NCBI RefSeq assembly: GCF_900106645.1
Contig: NZ_FNMV01000001.1
Coordinates: 186,001-250,000 of the forward strand
DNA: 64,000 nucleotides
DNA from: Flavobacterium degerlachei
GTDB taxonomy: Bacteria; Bacteroidota; Bacteroidia; Flavobacteriales; Flavobacteriaceae
Reading direction: 5' to 3'
A program made the translations under genes and the position numbers. A model generated the notes under the pieces. It made no database searches. It worked only from the letters and a program-made list of their open reading frames with translations, and was not told where the DNA came from. Within the stretch, counting starts at the first letter, position 1. Each line of letters starts with the position of its first letter. Positions 1 to 8,032 of this stretch are shown one piece after another.

Positions 1-1741
1 TAAACTTACCGTCTACAAATGTTCCTGGAAGAGGCTGCAATGCGCTATACTGATCAGCCAATGCTCCTGTCAAGGCTGAAAATTGTTTTAAATCATCTGC
101 TGTCCACCAGTCCATCAAATTTCCATCAGCATTATATCGAGATCCAGAATCATCAAATCCATGAGAAATTTCGTGTCCAATTACGCCACCGATACCTCCA
201 TAATTTACTGCTTCATCTGCTTGATAATTGTAAAATGGCGGTTGCAATATTGCTGCCGGAAAAACAATTTCGTTATACGACGGGTTGTAATAGGCATTCA
301 CCGTTTGTGGTGACATGTTCCATTTTGTTTTATCAACAGGCTTATTCAGGTCCGCTAAATCTTGCTCAAAGCGCCATTTAGCCATGTTTTTTGTATTCTC
401 AAAATAACTCCCACCATCTTCTGGACTTTTGATAACTAATGCAGAGTAATCTTTCCATTTGTCAGGATAGCCAATTTTTATTTTGGATTTATGCAGTTTT
501 TCAACAGCACTCAATTTAGTCTCTGGCGACATCCAAGTCAAATTGTTGATTCTGCTTTCAAAAGCGACAAAGATATTTTTTATCATAATTTCCGCTTTGG
601 CTTTGGCTTCAGCCGGAAACATTTTCTCAACATATAATTTTCCTAAAGCCTCTCCTATTCTACCATTGATTACTTGCAACGCTCTCTCATCACTTGGTCT
701 TTGTTTCACAGCGCCAGTTAAGGTCTTACCATAAAAGTCAAAGTTGGCATCTTCAATAGTTGTTGACAACTGGCTAGAAGCTCTATTTAATAATGACCAA
801 CGCATGTATGCTTTCCAGTCATTTACTTTATTCTCTTTTAATACTGACTCTAGAGCCGTCATGTATTTAGGTTGGGAAACGATTAACGAATCCACATTTT
901 TTAAACCAATTTTTGTAAAGTAGTTGTTCCAATTAATAGAAGGAGTCAGCTTTTGCAAATCAGCAACCGTCATTGGGTTATATGATTTTCTTCTATCTCT
1001 TCTTTCAACACGATCAAATCTTGGTTTTGACATTTCGATTTCAAGTGCCAAAATTTGTTCTGCTTGTACTTTAGCCTCTGCCGGTTTTTCACCTAGGAAC
1101 CCTAACATTTTTGCAACGTGAAGAACGTATTTCTCTCTTTTTTCTTTAGAATCTTTATCTTCAGAAACATAATAATCTCTATCAGGAAGACCTACTCCTC
1201 CAGGTCCAACACTAATCACGTTTCTATTACTGTTCTTTGCATCAGCACCAACGTTAGCACCAAAGAATCCAATTCCACCAATAGGTTCCATTTCGATCAT
1301 TAAAGCTTCTAGATCTTTAGCATTTTTAACTGCTTCGATCTTTTTTAAGTAGGGCTTTAAAGGCGCAATACCTAATTTGTTTCGTCCAACGGTATCTAAT
1401 ATTGACTTATATAAATTGATGGCCTTGCCTTGATCTGTATTTGATTTGTATTTCGGATTATTTACAGATTCTTTTAGGATTGCCAATGCATCTGCATCAG
1501 TCCTTTGTCTTAGTTCGTCAAAACTACCCCAACGGGTTCTGTCACTTGGAATTTCTGTATTGTCAAGCCATGTCCCATTCACATATCGAAAGAAATCATT
1601 ACTTGGCTTTACATTTTTATCCATGTAATTAATGTTAATTCCAGGCTGCACTGGTACCGAAACATTTTGTGCCTGAGTAGCTGCAAGTCCCATAATTGCA
1701 GGTATTGCAAAAAGAATTTTTTTGTTTATTTTGTTCCTCAT
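1..1741 (-). CDS. M13 family zinc metallopeptidase, copy 1 (3' end outside window)
   Basis: This is the 5' portion, about 580 residues, of a neprilysin/PepO-like endopeptidase probably exported to the periplasm or cell surface. It starts at the ATG at 1741 with a signal peptide (MRNKINKKILFAIPAIMGL) and stays open in frame to the window edge. The zinc motif HEISHG is visible at residue 523, at exactly the same position as in the downstream paralogue (1909-3972). The third zinc ligand (E in the GENIGDLGG region) would lie just beyond the edge. The two proteins are closely similar along their whole visible length, so this is a tandem duplication. No lipobox Cys is seen. The family assignment is firm; the substrate is unknown. 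Confidence 0.93.
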   Translation of the reverse strand, partial: MRNKINKKILFAIPAIMGLAATQAQNVSVPVQPGININYMDKNVKPSNDFFRYVNGTWLDNTEIPSDRTRWGSFDELRQRTDADALAILKESVNNPKYKSNTDQGKAINLYKSILDTVGRNKLGIAPLKPYLKKIEAVKNAKDLEALMIEMEPIGGIGFFGANVGADAKNSNRNVISVGPGGVGLPDRDYYVSEDKDSKEKREKYVLHVAKMLGFLGEKPAEAKVQAEQILALEIEMSKPRFDRVERRDRRKSYNPMTVADLQKLTPSINWNNYFTKIGLKNVDSLIVSQPKYMTALESVLKENKVNDWKAYMRWSLLNRASSQLSTTIEDANFDFYGKTLTGAVKQRPSDERALQVINGRIGEALGKLYVEKMFPAEAKAKAEIMIKNIFVAFESRINNLTWMSPETKLSAVEKLHKSKIKIGYPDKWKDYSALVIKSPEDGGSYFENTKNMAKWRFEQDLADLNKPVDKTKWNMSPQTVNAYYNPSYNEIVFPAAILQPPFYNYQADEAVNYGGIGGVIGHEISHGFDDSGSRYNADGNLMDWWTADDLKQFSALTGALADQYSALQPLPGTFVDGKF

Positions 1742-1766
1742 TTTTATTCTTGCTAAATTATTTTGA

Positions 1767-1774
1767 CAAATATA
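1767..1774 (-). promoter_or_regulatory. -7 box upstream of M13 copy 1
   Basis: The minus strand reads TATATTTG, matching the Bacteroidota -7 consensus TAnnTTTG, 26 bases before the ATG at 1741. No well-spaced -33 TTTG is seen. It suggests copy 1 has its own promoter. Confidence 0.5.
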
Positions 1775-1851
1775 ATTAATAAACAGTATCAATTATATAA
1801 ATTATTCGAGACCAAAAAGAGAAATCAATCAGCAATTAACATAAAAACGTT

Positions 1852-1896
1852 ATAAACGCACAAAACCCGAATAAAATTCGGGTTTTGTGCGTTTAT
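1852..1896 (-). terminator. Strong hairpin between the two M13 genes
   Basis: A perfect 21-bp stem (1852-1872 with 1876-1896) closes a 3-base loop, with the GC-rich block CGCACAAAACCCG in the arm. It lies 13 bases after the stop of the upstream M13 gene on the minus strand and should end its transcript, separating the paralogues into two transcription units. Confidence 0.85.
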
Positions 1897-1908
1897 AAAT
1901 TAATCAAA

Positions 1909-3972
1909 TTACCAGATTTTAACTCTTTTTTCTGGCTCGATATACATTCCGTCTCCTTTTTTAATATCAAATGCTTTGTAAAAAGCATCCACATTTTGAA
2001 CAGGAACATAAGCTCTATACATTCCCGGAGAATGAGGATCAGTTTTTACTTGGTTTTTGATCGCTTCATCACGAGATTTAGTTCTCCAAACCGTTGTCCA
2101 GGCAATAAAGAAACGTTGCTCAGGAGTGAATCCATCAATAAGACCTGGGTTTTTATTCTCTTTTAGATACAATTGCAATCCATCATAAGCAGCATTTACT
2201 CCGCCTAAATCTCCAATATTTTCTCCAAGAGTAAATTTACCATCAACATGAACACCTGGCAATGGTTCCAAAGCGCTATATTGATCAGCAAGAGCAGTTC
2301 CTAGCGTTGTGAATTGTTCTAAATCTCCGCTAGTCCACCAGTCAACTAAATTACCATCGGCATTATAACGTGCTCCAGAATCATCAAAACCATGCGAAAT
2401 TTCATGCCCGATAACAGCACCAATTCCACCATAATTTACTGCTTCATCAGCTTCGTAGTTATAGAAAGGTGGTTGCAAAATAGCTGCTGGAAAGACAATC
2501 TCATTATAAGAAGGATTGTAGTAAGCGTTTACCGTCTGTGGTGACATATACCATTCTGTTTTGTCAACTGGCTTATTCAACTTGTCGATATCCTTTTGAA
2601 AACCCCATCTTGCGATATTTTTTACATTCTCAAAATAACTTCCGCCTTCAGCTATTCCTTTAATTTCTAATTTTGAATAATCTTTCCATTTGTCTGGATA
2701 TCCTATTTTAATGGTAATTTTATTTAGCTTCTCTATCGCTTTGACTTTAGTCTCGGCAGACATCCAAGTTAAATTATTAATACGGTTTTGATAAGCAAGA
2801 ATAATATTCTTAATCATTTTCTCCGCTTTTATTTTTGCTTCAGCAGGAAATTTCGCCTCAACATATAACTTACCTAATGCTTCCCCTACAGTTCCGTTAA
2901 CAGTTTGCAAGGCTTTTTCTTCACGGGGTCTTTGCTTAATTGCTCCGGTTAGTGTTTTTCCATAAAAATCAAAGTTAGCTTCTTCTATTTTTGTAGATAA
3001 TAAAGGAGTAGAACCATTGATCAAGTTCCATTTCATGTATTCTTTCCATGCCGAAACATTATTTTCAGAAAGGATTGTTTGCAACGCTTTCATGTATTTA
3101 GGTTGTGTAACAATAACGGTATCTAGCTTTGTAAAACCAATTTCTGTAAAGTAGTTGTTCCAATTAATTGCCGGAGTCATTTTCTGTAATTCGGCTACAG
3201 TCATCGGGTTGTACTGTAATCTTCCGTCTCTACGTTCTACTCTATCTAAACGTGGTTTAGACATTTCAATTTCTAAAGCTAAAATTTTACTTGCACTCTC
3301 TTTAGCCTGCTCTGGAGATTCCCCAATAAATTGAAGCATTCTAGCAATATGTAGCTCGTATTTTTGACGTTTTTCTTTTGTGTCTTTTTCTTCTGAAGAG
3401 TAATAATCCTTATCAGGTAATCCTAATCTTCCAACACCTATACTAAGTGAGTTTTTAGCACTGTTTTTATTATCAGCTCCAACTCCAACTCCAATAAAAC
3501 CAATTCCTCCGATAGGTTCCATTTCAACTAATAACCGCTGCAAATCACCAACATTTCTTACTTTGTCAATTTTAGCCAAATAAGGTATTAACGGAATTAT
3601 ATCTTGTTTATCTCTTGCAACGGTATCCAGAATAGTATTGAAAAGATTAATTGCTTTTCCCTGATCAGTATTGGATTTGTATTTTGGATTCTTAGAAGCT
3701 TCTTTCAAAATTGTTAAAGCATCCTTATCCGTTTTTTTTAGCAATTCATTAAAACTCCCCCAAGAAGTTCTGTCGCTCGGAATTTCAGTTTTGTCAAGCC
3801 AAGTACCATTTACAAATCGAAAAAAATCGTCAGCAGGTTTCACTTTATTATCAAAGTAGGAAACATTAATTCCAGGCTCTTTAACGGTAGTTTTCTTTTG
3901 CGCTTCCGCTTCCGTTAATCCAATTATTGCAGGAATCATAAAAAGCAATTGCTTATTCAACTTTATTTTCAT
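1909..3972 (-). CDS. M13 family zinc metallopeptidase, copy 2
   Basis: This 687-residue neprilysin/PepO-like endopeptidase has an N-terminal signal peptide (residues about 1-24, ending EAEAQ) and the M13 N-domain, followed by the catalytic domain. The active site is HEISHG with H523, E524 and H527; the third ligand is E584 in GENIGDLGG. The protein ends in an IW dipeptide after EPEKRVKIW, similar to the C-terminal tryptophan typical of M13 enzymes. Length and motifs are complete, so it is probably active on peptides in the periplasm or at the surface. A near-identical paralogue follows at 1-1741. No lipobox is present. Natural substrates cannot be inferred. Confidence 0.95.
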   Translation of the reverse strand: MKIKLNKQLLFMIPAIIGLTEAEAQKKTTVKEPGINVSYFDNKVKPADDFFRFVNGTWLDKTEIPSDRTSWGSFNELLKKTDKDALTILKEASKNPKYKSNTDQGKAINLFNTILDTVARDKQDIIPLIPYLAKIDKVRNVGDLQRLLVEMEPIGGIGFIGVGVGADNKNSAKNSLSIGVGRLGLPDKDYYSSEEKDTKEKRQKYELHIARMLQFIGESPEQAKESASKILALEIEMSKPRLDRVERRDGRLQYNPMTVAELQKMTPAINWNNYFTEIGFTKLDTVIVTQPKYMKALQTILSENNVSAWKEYMKWNLINGSTPLLSTKIEEANFDFYGKTLTGAIKQRPREEKALQTVNGTVGEALGKLYVEAKFPAEAKIKAEKMIKNIILAYQNRINNLTWMSAETKVKAIEKLNKITIKIGYPDKWKDYSKLEIKGIAEGGSYFENVKNIARWGFQKDIDKLNKPVDKTEWYMSPQTVNAYYNPSYNEIVFPAAILQPPFYNYEADEAVNYGGIGAVIGHEISHGFDDSGARYNADGNLVDWWTSGDLEQFTTLGTALADQYSALEPLPGVHVDGKFTLGENIGDLGGVNAAYDGLQLYLKENKNPGLIDGFTPEQRFFIAWTTVWRTKSRDEAIKNQVKTDPHSPGMYRAYVPVQNVDAFYKAFDIKKGDGMYIEPEKRVKIW

Positions 3973-3998
3973 AATTTTTTATTGTTTAGTTAGTATCA

Positions 3999-4006
3999 CA
4001 AAGCTA
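3999..4006 (-). promoter_or_regulatory. -7 box for M13 copy 2
   Basis: The minus strand reads TAGCTTTG (TAnnTTTG), 27 bases upstream of the ATG at 3972. No clear -33 element. Confidence 0.5.
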
Positions 4007-4087
4007 TTGATAAAAGTTTTAATAAATGTTAATTTCTTACTTGAATTTACAGTTCTCAAAATCGGTTTAAAAGAGCCTACTTTTTTG

Positions 4088-4095
4088 TATTTTTG
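4088..4095 (+). promoter_or_regulatory. -7 box for the SCO1-like gene
   Basis: TATTTTTG matches TAnnTTTG and ends 15 bases before the ATG at 4111. It overlaps an upstream in-frame TTG at 4093, so translation from that TTG is implausible; this supports the 4111 start. Confidence 0.55.
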
Positions 4096-4110
4096 CAAAA
4101 ATTATTTTCT

Positions 4111-4776
4111 ATGAAGTCTATTTTTATTAAATACCGACTATTTCTTGGTGTTTTTTTCGTGCTCTCAGCCATTATCTTATACTTATTCTACACAGCATTA
4201 AAGCCAGTTAAAACACTTCCTATATATAATCCGGCAGACGTAAATCCCGAACTGGTTGACAGTACCGTACAATACATCAGCAAATACCATACTATCGCTG
4301 ATTTTTCTTTTGTGAACCAAAATGGAAAAACAATAACCCAAAAGGATTATGAAGGCAAGATTTATGTCGCCGACTTTTTCTTTACCACCTGCCCTTCCAT
4401 TTGTCCAAAAATGACAGCCAATTTATTTGATGTTCAAAAAGCCATTATCAATAACCCAAAGGTGATGCTGCTTTCCCACACTGTCTTTCCTGAAAACGAT
4501 AATGTTGCAGTTTTGAAAGCTTACGCTCTTAAAAACGGTGTTGATGATAGTAAGTGGAACCTAGTTACTGGTGATAAAAAAGAAATTTATACCATGGCAA
4601 GAAAATCCTATCTGGCAGTTAAAATGGGTAAACCAGAAGAATTATATGATATGGTTCATACTGAGAATTTTGTTTTGGTAGATGCTAAAAGAAGAGTTCG
4701 TGGTTTTTATGACGGAACAAAAAAAGAGGATATACAAAAGTTAATTGAAGATATTAATTTTTTGAGTAAAGAATAA
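4111..4776 (+). CDS. SCO1/SenC family copper chaperone-like protein
   Basis: A 221-residue membrane-anchored thioredoxin-fold protein of the SCO family, which delivers copper to cytochrome oxidase CuA or acts in thiol redox chemistry. A single N-terminal transmembrane segment (residues about 9-29) is followed by the SCO domain. Copper ligands are visible: CPSIC with C94 and C98, and H183 in the MVHTENF segment. I chose ATG 4111 (MKSIFIKYRL) because a promoter box covers the alternative TTG further upstream. No oxidase gene is adjacent; the nearest neighbour is the iron uptake operon. The fold and metal site are well supported; the exact target is inferred. Confidence 0.9.
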   Translation: MKSIFIKYRLFLGVFFVLSAIILYLFYTALKPVKTLPIYNPADVNPELVDSTVQYISKYHTIADFSFVNQNGKTITQKDYEGKIYVADFFFTTCPSICPKMTANLFDVQKAIINNPKVMLLSHTVFPENDNVAVLKAYALKNGVDDSKWNLVTGDKKEIYTMARKSYLAVKMGKPEELYDMVHTENFVLVDAKRRVRGFYDGTKKEDIQKLIEDINFLSKE

Positions 4777-4902
4777 GCTCTGCTTACCGGAATTTTCATC
4801 GCTCTCAAATCCTATCTAAAGGCCTTCTTTTTTCTTAGTCTTAAAATAGTTCAAATAAGTTATAAAAGTGATAATTATCATCTGTTTTAGTATTATAATA
4901 TG

Positions 4903-4910
4903 TACTTTTG
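4903..4910 (+). promoter_or_regulatory. Promoter of the feo operon
   Basis: TACTTTTG matches the -7 consensus. A one-mismatch -33 element (TCTG, 4881-4884) lies 18 bases upstream. The box is 26 bases before the feoA start. Confidence 0.6.
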
Positions 4911-4936
4911 CAATATTAATTCAATCTAAATAAGAC

Positions 4937-5176
4937 TTGCGAACAACGATAAATTCACTTAAAAAAGGCGAGAAAGCCATTATCAAAGATTTTGATATTG
5001 ACATTATTCCATTAAAACTTCTCGAAATGGGTTGCTTACCTGGGAATACGGTCGAATTGCTGCAAATTGCTCCTTTCGGTGACCCTTTATATTTGGATAT
5101 CAACGGTTCCCATTTAGCCATTCGAATTGAAACGGCTAAAGAGATTGAAGTTGAACTAATAAAAATTACGCTTTAA
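4937..5176 (+). CDS. feoA: FeoA family ferrous iron transport protein
   Basis: A 79-residue cytoplasmic SH3-like protein that supports the FeoB ferrous-iron channel. The sequence shows the FeoA pattern, with the turn MGCLPGNTVELLQIAPFG and the C-terminal strand HLAIRIETAKEIEV. There is no ATG start in frame; translation appears to begin at TTG 4937 (MRTTINSLKKGEKA), which fits a promoter box about 26 bases upstream. The stop TAA overlaps the feoB ATG by one base, so the two are translationally coupled. Confidence 0.9.
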   Translation: MRTTINSLKKGEKAIIKDFDIDIIPLKLLEMGCLPGNTVELLQIAPFGDPLYLDINGSHLAIRIETAKEIEVELIKITL

Positions 5177-7275
5177 TGATCAACACTAATATCAATGTAG
5201 CCTTAATAGGTAATCCAAATACGGGTAAGACTTCCGTTTTTAACCAATTGACTGGACTGAATCAGCAGGTGGGGAATTATCCTGGGATCACCGTTGAAAA
5301 AAAGATAGGTTTTTGCAAATTACCCCATAATATAAAGGCAAATATTTTAGACTTGCCAGGTACATATAGCCTTAATGCGAGTTCGATTGACGAAAATGTT
5401 GTGATCGAATTGATGCTTAATAAAAATGACAAATTGTATCCAGACGTAGCCCTGGTAGTTACAGATGTCGAAAATCTAAAGCGTAATTTACTGCTTTTCA
5501 CACAAATAAAAGACTTGGAAATCCCTACCATTCTAGTCATCAATATGGCTGACAGAATGGAACACAAGGGAATCACATTAAATATACCTTATCTTGAGGA
5601 GCACCTTAAGACAAAAATTGCCCTTATCAGTTCCCGAAAAGGTTTTGGAATTACTGAGTTAAAAGAATTGATTGTCACTTATAAAACCATTTCAAGTGAA
5701 CCTTGTTTGAATGCTTCAGTTATTGACACAGAATATTTCAATAGTTTGCGTAAAGCATTTCCAAATCAGTTATTATACAAGCTCTGGTTAGTAATCACCC
5801 AAGATGTAAATTTCCTGAATTTAGAACGTAAAGAGATTCAAGGCTCTTTTACTAAATCACATTCTGATTTAAAACGATTGCAACAAAAAGAAACCATCAA
5901 GCGCTATCAGTTCATCAATGAGGTTCTGAAAGAAGGGCTCAAAGTAGATACCACAGTTGCAAAAGATTTTCGGAGCAAATTGGATCGCGTTTTAACCCAT
6001 AAGGTCTGGGGTTACGTGATTTTCTTCGTGATATTATTCGTGATTTTTCAATCTATTTTTGAATGGTCAAAAATCCCCATGGATTTCATTGACAGTACGT
6101 TTGCCTCTTTAAGCACCTTAGCAAATGATTCACTTCCAGCAGGCGCTTTAACCAATTTGATTTCGCAAGGAATAATCCCTGGAATTGGAGGAATCCTGAT
6201 TTTTATTCCGCAAATTGCTTTTCTGTTTCTATTCATTTCCATACTTGAAGAAAGTGGTTATATGAGTAGAGTTGTATTCTTGATGGATAAGATCATGCGT
6301 AAATTTGGTTTATCTGGAAAAAGCGTCGTCCCATTAATTTCTGGTACTGCTTGTGCTATTCCAGCTATTATGGCCACTAGAAATATCGAAAACTGGAAAG
6401 AAAGACTAATTACCATACTAGTTACTCCGTTTACAACTTGTTCAGCTAGGTTACCCGTTTATGCCATTATTATTGCTCTTGTAATCCCAGACGAACGTGT
6501 ATTAGGAATTTTAAATCTTCAGGGTTTAACACTGATGTTGCTTTATCTTTTAGGTTTTGGTATGGCGATATTATCTGCCTATGTTTTAAACAAAATAATG
6601 AAAATCAAAGGAAAGACATTTTTTGTTGTTGAAATGCCAAATTACAAATTACCAATGTTTAAAAACGTGGCGATTAATGTGATTGAAAAAACAAAAGCTT
6701 TTGTATACGGTGCAGGAAAAATAATTTTAGCGATTTCGATTATTCTGTGGTTCCTAGCTTCTTACGGTCCTGGAAAAAAATTCAAAAATGCAGAGCAGAT
6801 AATACAATCCAAAATCGAAAATACTGCATTACCTCAACAAGAACTAGACAACAAAATAGCTTCATACAAACTAGAGAATTCTTATATTGGAATTATGGGT
6901 AAAACCATAGAACCAGCTATCTCACCTTTGGGTTACGATTGGAAAATAGGTATTGCCATTATTAGTTCATTTGCTGCTAGAGAAGTTTTTGTAGGGACAC
7001 TTGCCACAATATACAGTGTAGGCGGAAGTGATAATGAAGACACAATAAAAAACAAAATGGCTGCGGAAATCAATCCTGAAACGGGCGATAAAATATTCAA
7101 TTTTGCCTCAGGAATTTCACTATTGTTATTCTATGCCTTTGCCTTACAATGCGCAAGTACACTTGCTATAACTAAGAAAGAAACTAACTCTTGGAAATGG
7201 CCGGTAGGTCAACTTATTTTCATGAGTGGTTTTGCATACGTTGTAGCGCTTATTGCCTACCAAATTTTAAAATAA
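5176..7275 (+). CDS. feoB: Ferrous iron transporter B (FeoB)
   Basis: A 699-residue inner-membrane Fe(II) transporter. The N-terminal G-protein domain has G1 GNPNTGKTS (residues 12-20), a G2 region with PGITVE, G3 DLPGTYS and G4 NMAD. It is followed by the two Gate modules with many transmembrane helices, including the conserved CSARLPVY stretch and the second-gate CAST segment. The start overlaps the feoA stop. A tiny Cys-rich membrane gene follows 7 bases after the stop. All motifs are intact, so it should be functional. Iron regulation of the operon is likely from its function, but no operator is clearly visible. Confidence 0.97.
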   Translation: MINTNINVALIGNPNTGKTSVFNQLTGLNQQVGNYPGITVEKKIGFCKLPHNIKANILDLPGTYSLNASSIDENVVIELMLNKNDKLYPDVALVVTDVENLKRNLLLFTQIKDLEIPTILVINMADRMEHKGITLNIPYLEEHLKTKIALISSRKGFGITELKELIVTYKTISSEPCLNASVIDTEYFNSLRKAFPNQLLYKLWLVITQDVNFLNLERKEIQGSFTKSHSDLKRLQQKETIKRYQFINEVLKEGLKVDTTVAKDFRSKLDRVLTHKVWGYVIFFVILFVIFQSIFEWSKIPMDFIDSTFASLSTLANDSLPAGALTNLISQGIIPGIGGILIFIPQIAFLFLFISILEESGYMSRVVFLMDKIMRKFGLSGKSVVPLISGTACAIPAIMATRNIENWKERLITILVTPFTTCSARLPVYAIIIALVIPDERVLGILNLQGLTLMLLYLLGFGMAILSAYVLNKIMKIKGKTFFVVEMPNYKLPMFKNVAINVIEKTKAFVYGAGKIILAISIILWFLASYGPGKKFKNAEQIIQSKIENTALPQQELDNKIASYKLENSYIGIMGKTIEPAISPLGYDWKIGIAIISSFAAREVFVGTLATIYSVGGSDNEDTIKNKMAAEINPETGDKIFNFASGISLLLFYAFALQCASTLAITKKETNSWKWPVGQLIFMSGFAYVVALIAYQILK

Positions 7276-7282
7276 ACACATT

Positions 7283-7408
7283 ATGTTACAAGAAATAATA
7301 GCCTTTATTATTCTAGCAGTTGCAGTTGGTTTTTTAATTAAAAAATATTTTTTTAAGAAAAAAAAATCTGCTAAAGATTGTGGTAGCGACGATTGTGGTT
7401 GCCACTAA
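7283..7408 (+). CDS. FeoB-associated Cys-rich membrane protein
   Basis: A 41-residue reading frame seven bases after feoB, starting MLQEIIAFIILAVAVGFLI. It has one transmembrane helix (residues about 4-19), a poly-lysine cytoplasmic stretch and a C-terminal Cys cluster C-G-S-D-D-C-G-C-H. This matches the pattern of the small FeoB-associated Cys-rich proteins found after feoB in many Bacteroidota and Firmicutes. It may replace FeoC, possibly as a metal- or redox-sensing accessory of FeoB; that role is an inference. Position, spacing and composition make it a real gene despite its size. Confidence 0.85.
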   Translation: MLQEIIAFIILAVAVGFLIKKYFFKKKKSAKDCGSDDCGCH

Positions 7409-8032
7409 GATATAAACCATTCCTCTTTTTACGCCTTCTGCAAAAGGAATATATAATACCTCTTTTCTTTTTTTGTAAATTCTAAAATCCTGTTAATCCA
7501 AAAAGAGAAACAAGCTCCATCCTAATTAAAAAACTCTTCTTTAATTTAAGTTAATTAATTTATATTAACTAAATTTACGTAGCTCCCGTATGCATTTAAA
7601 GCTTAAAGGTCAGTTGTTTACATCGCTAACTGTTAATTATTGGATTTAAATCTAATTTCATACCTATTCGCTTTACTCCTACAAAAGCAATTGAAATTAT
7701 GGAACAATTTGAATTAGAACTAAATATTGCATTGTACAAGATTATTTAAATGAAAAGCGCTATATCATTTATAGCAGTAATCATCAAAATGGAAACAGTA
7801 GAAGTTTATCGGTCTATAAATCGTAATATCTCTGCTGTCTCAATACATTTTAAAGAATAACTAAGTGCAGCCAAAAAACACACAACTACCAACTATGAAA
7901 ATAAAAAGAGACTCCTTTTGATTTCCTAAGCAAATCTTTTACAAGCTGCTTAGTCAAGTCGCCAAATGAGAATTTCATACAATTATTATGTTACAATTGA
8001 TTTCAAATCAAAAGGACCAATAACAACTGATT
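7409..8032 (+). other. 624-bp gene-free region upstream of a TonB receptor
   Basis: No convincing gene is seen. It holds a promoter-like stretch (TTAATTAATTT then TAAATTTACG, 7570-7579) resembling the one before susC at 26399. Two very short frames (ATG 7699, 16 codons; ATG 7751, 36 codons) have no recognised similarity. An open stretch in another frame around 7745-7830 could be a decayed coding remnant. I see no riboswitch signature. Confidence 0.4.

Noticed and set aside
19..381. Plus-strand open frame of 120 codons at the left edge
   Set aside because: It is antisense to the M13 peptidase coding frame, which carries the zinc motif here; no family match.
1..1741. Frameshifted pseudogene for the first M13 copy
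   Set aside because: The signal peptide, the zinc motif at residue 523 and the edge codon are all in one frame from ATG 1741, so no net frameshift is present; it is only cut by the window edge.
7409..8032. Cobalamin or other riboswitch upstream of the TonB receptor
   Set aside because: I could not find the conserved core boxes of known riboswitches in this stretch.
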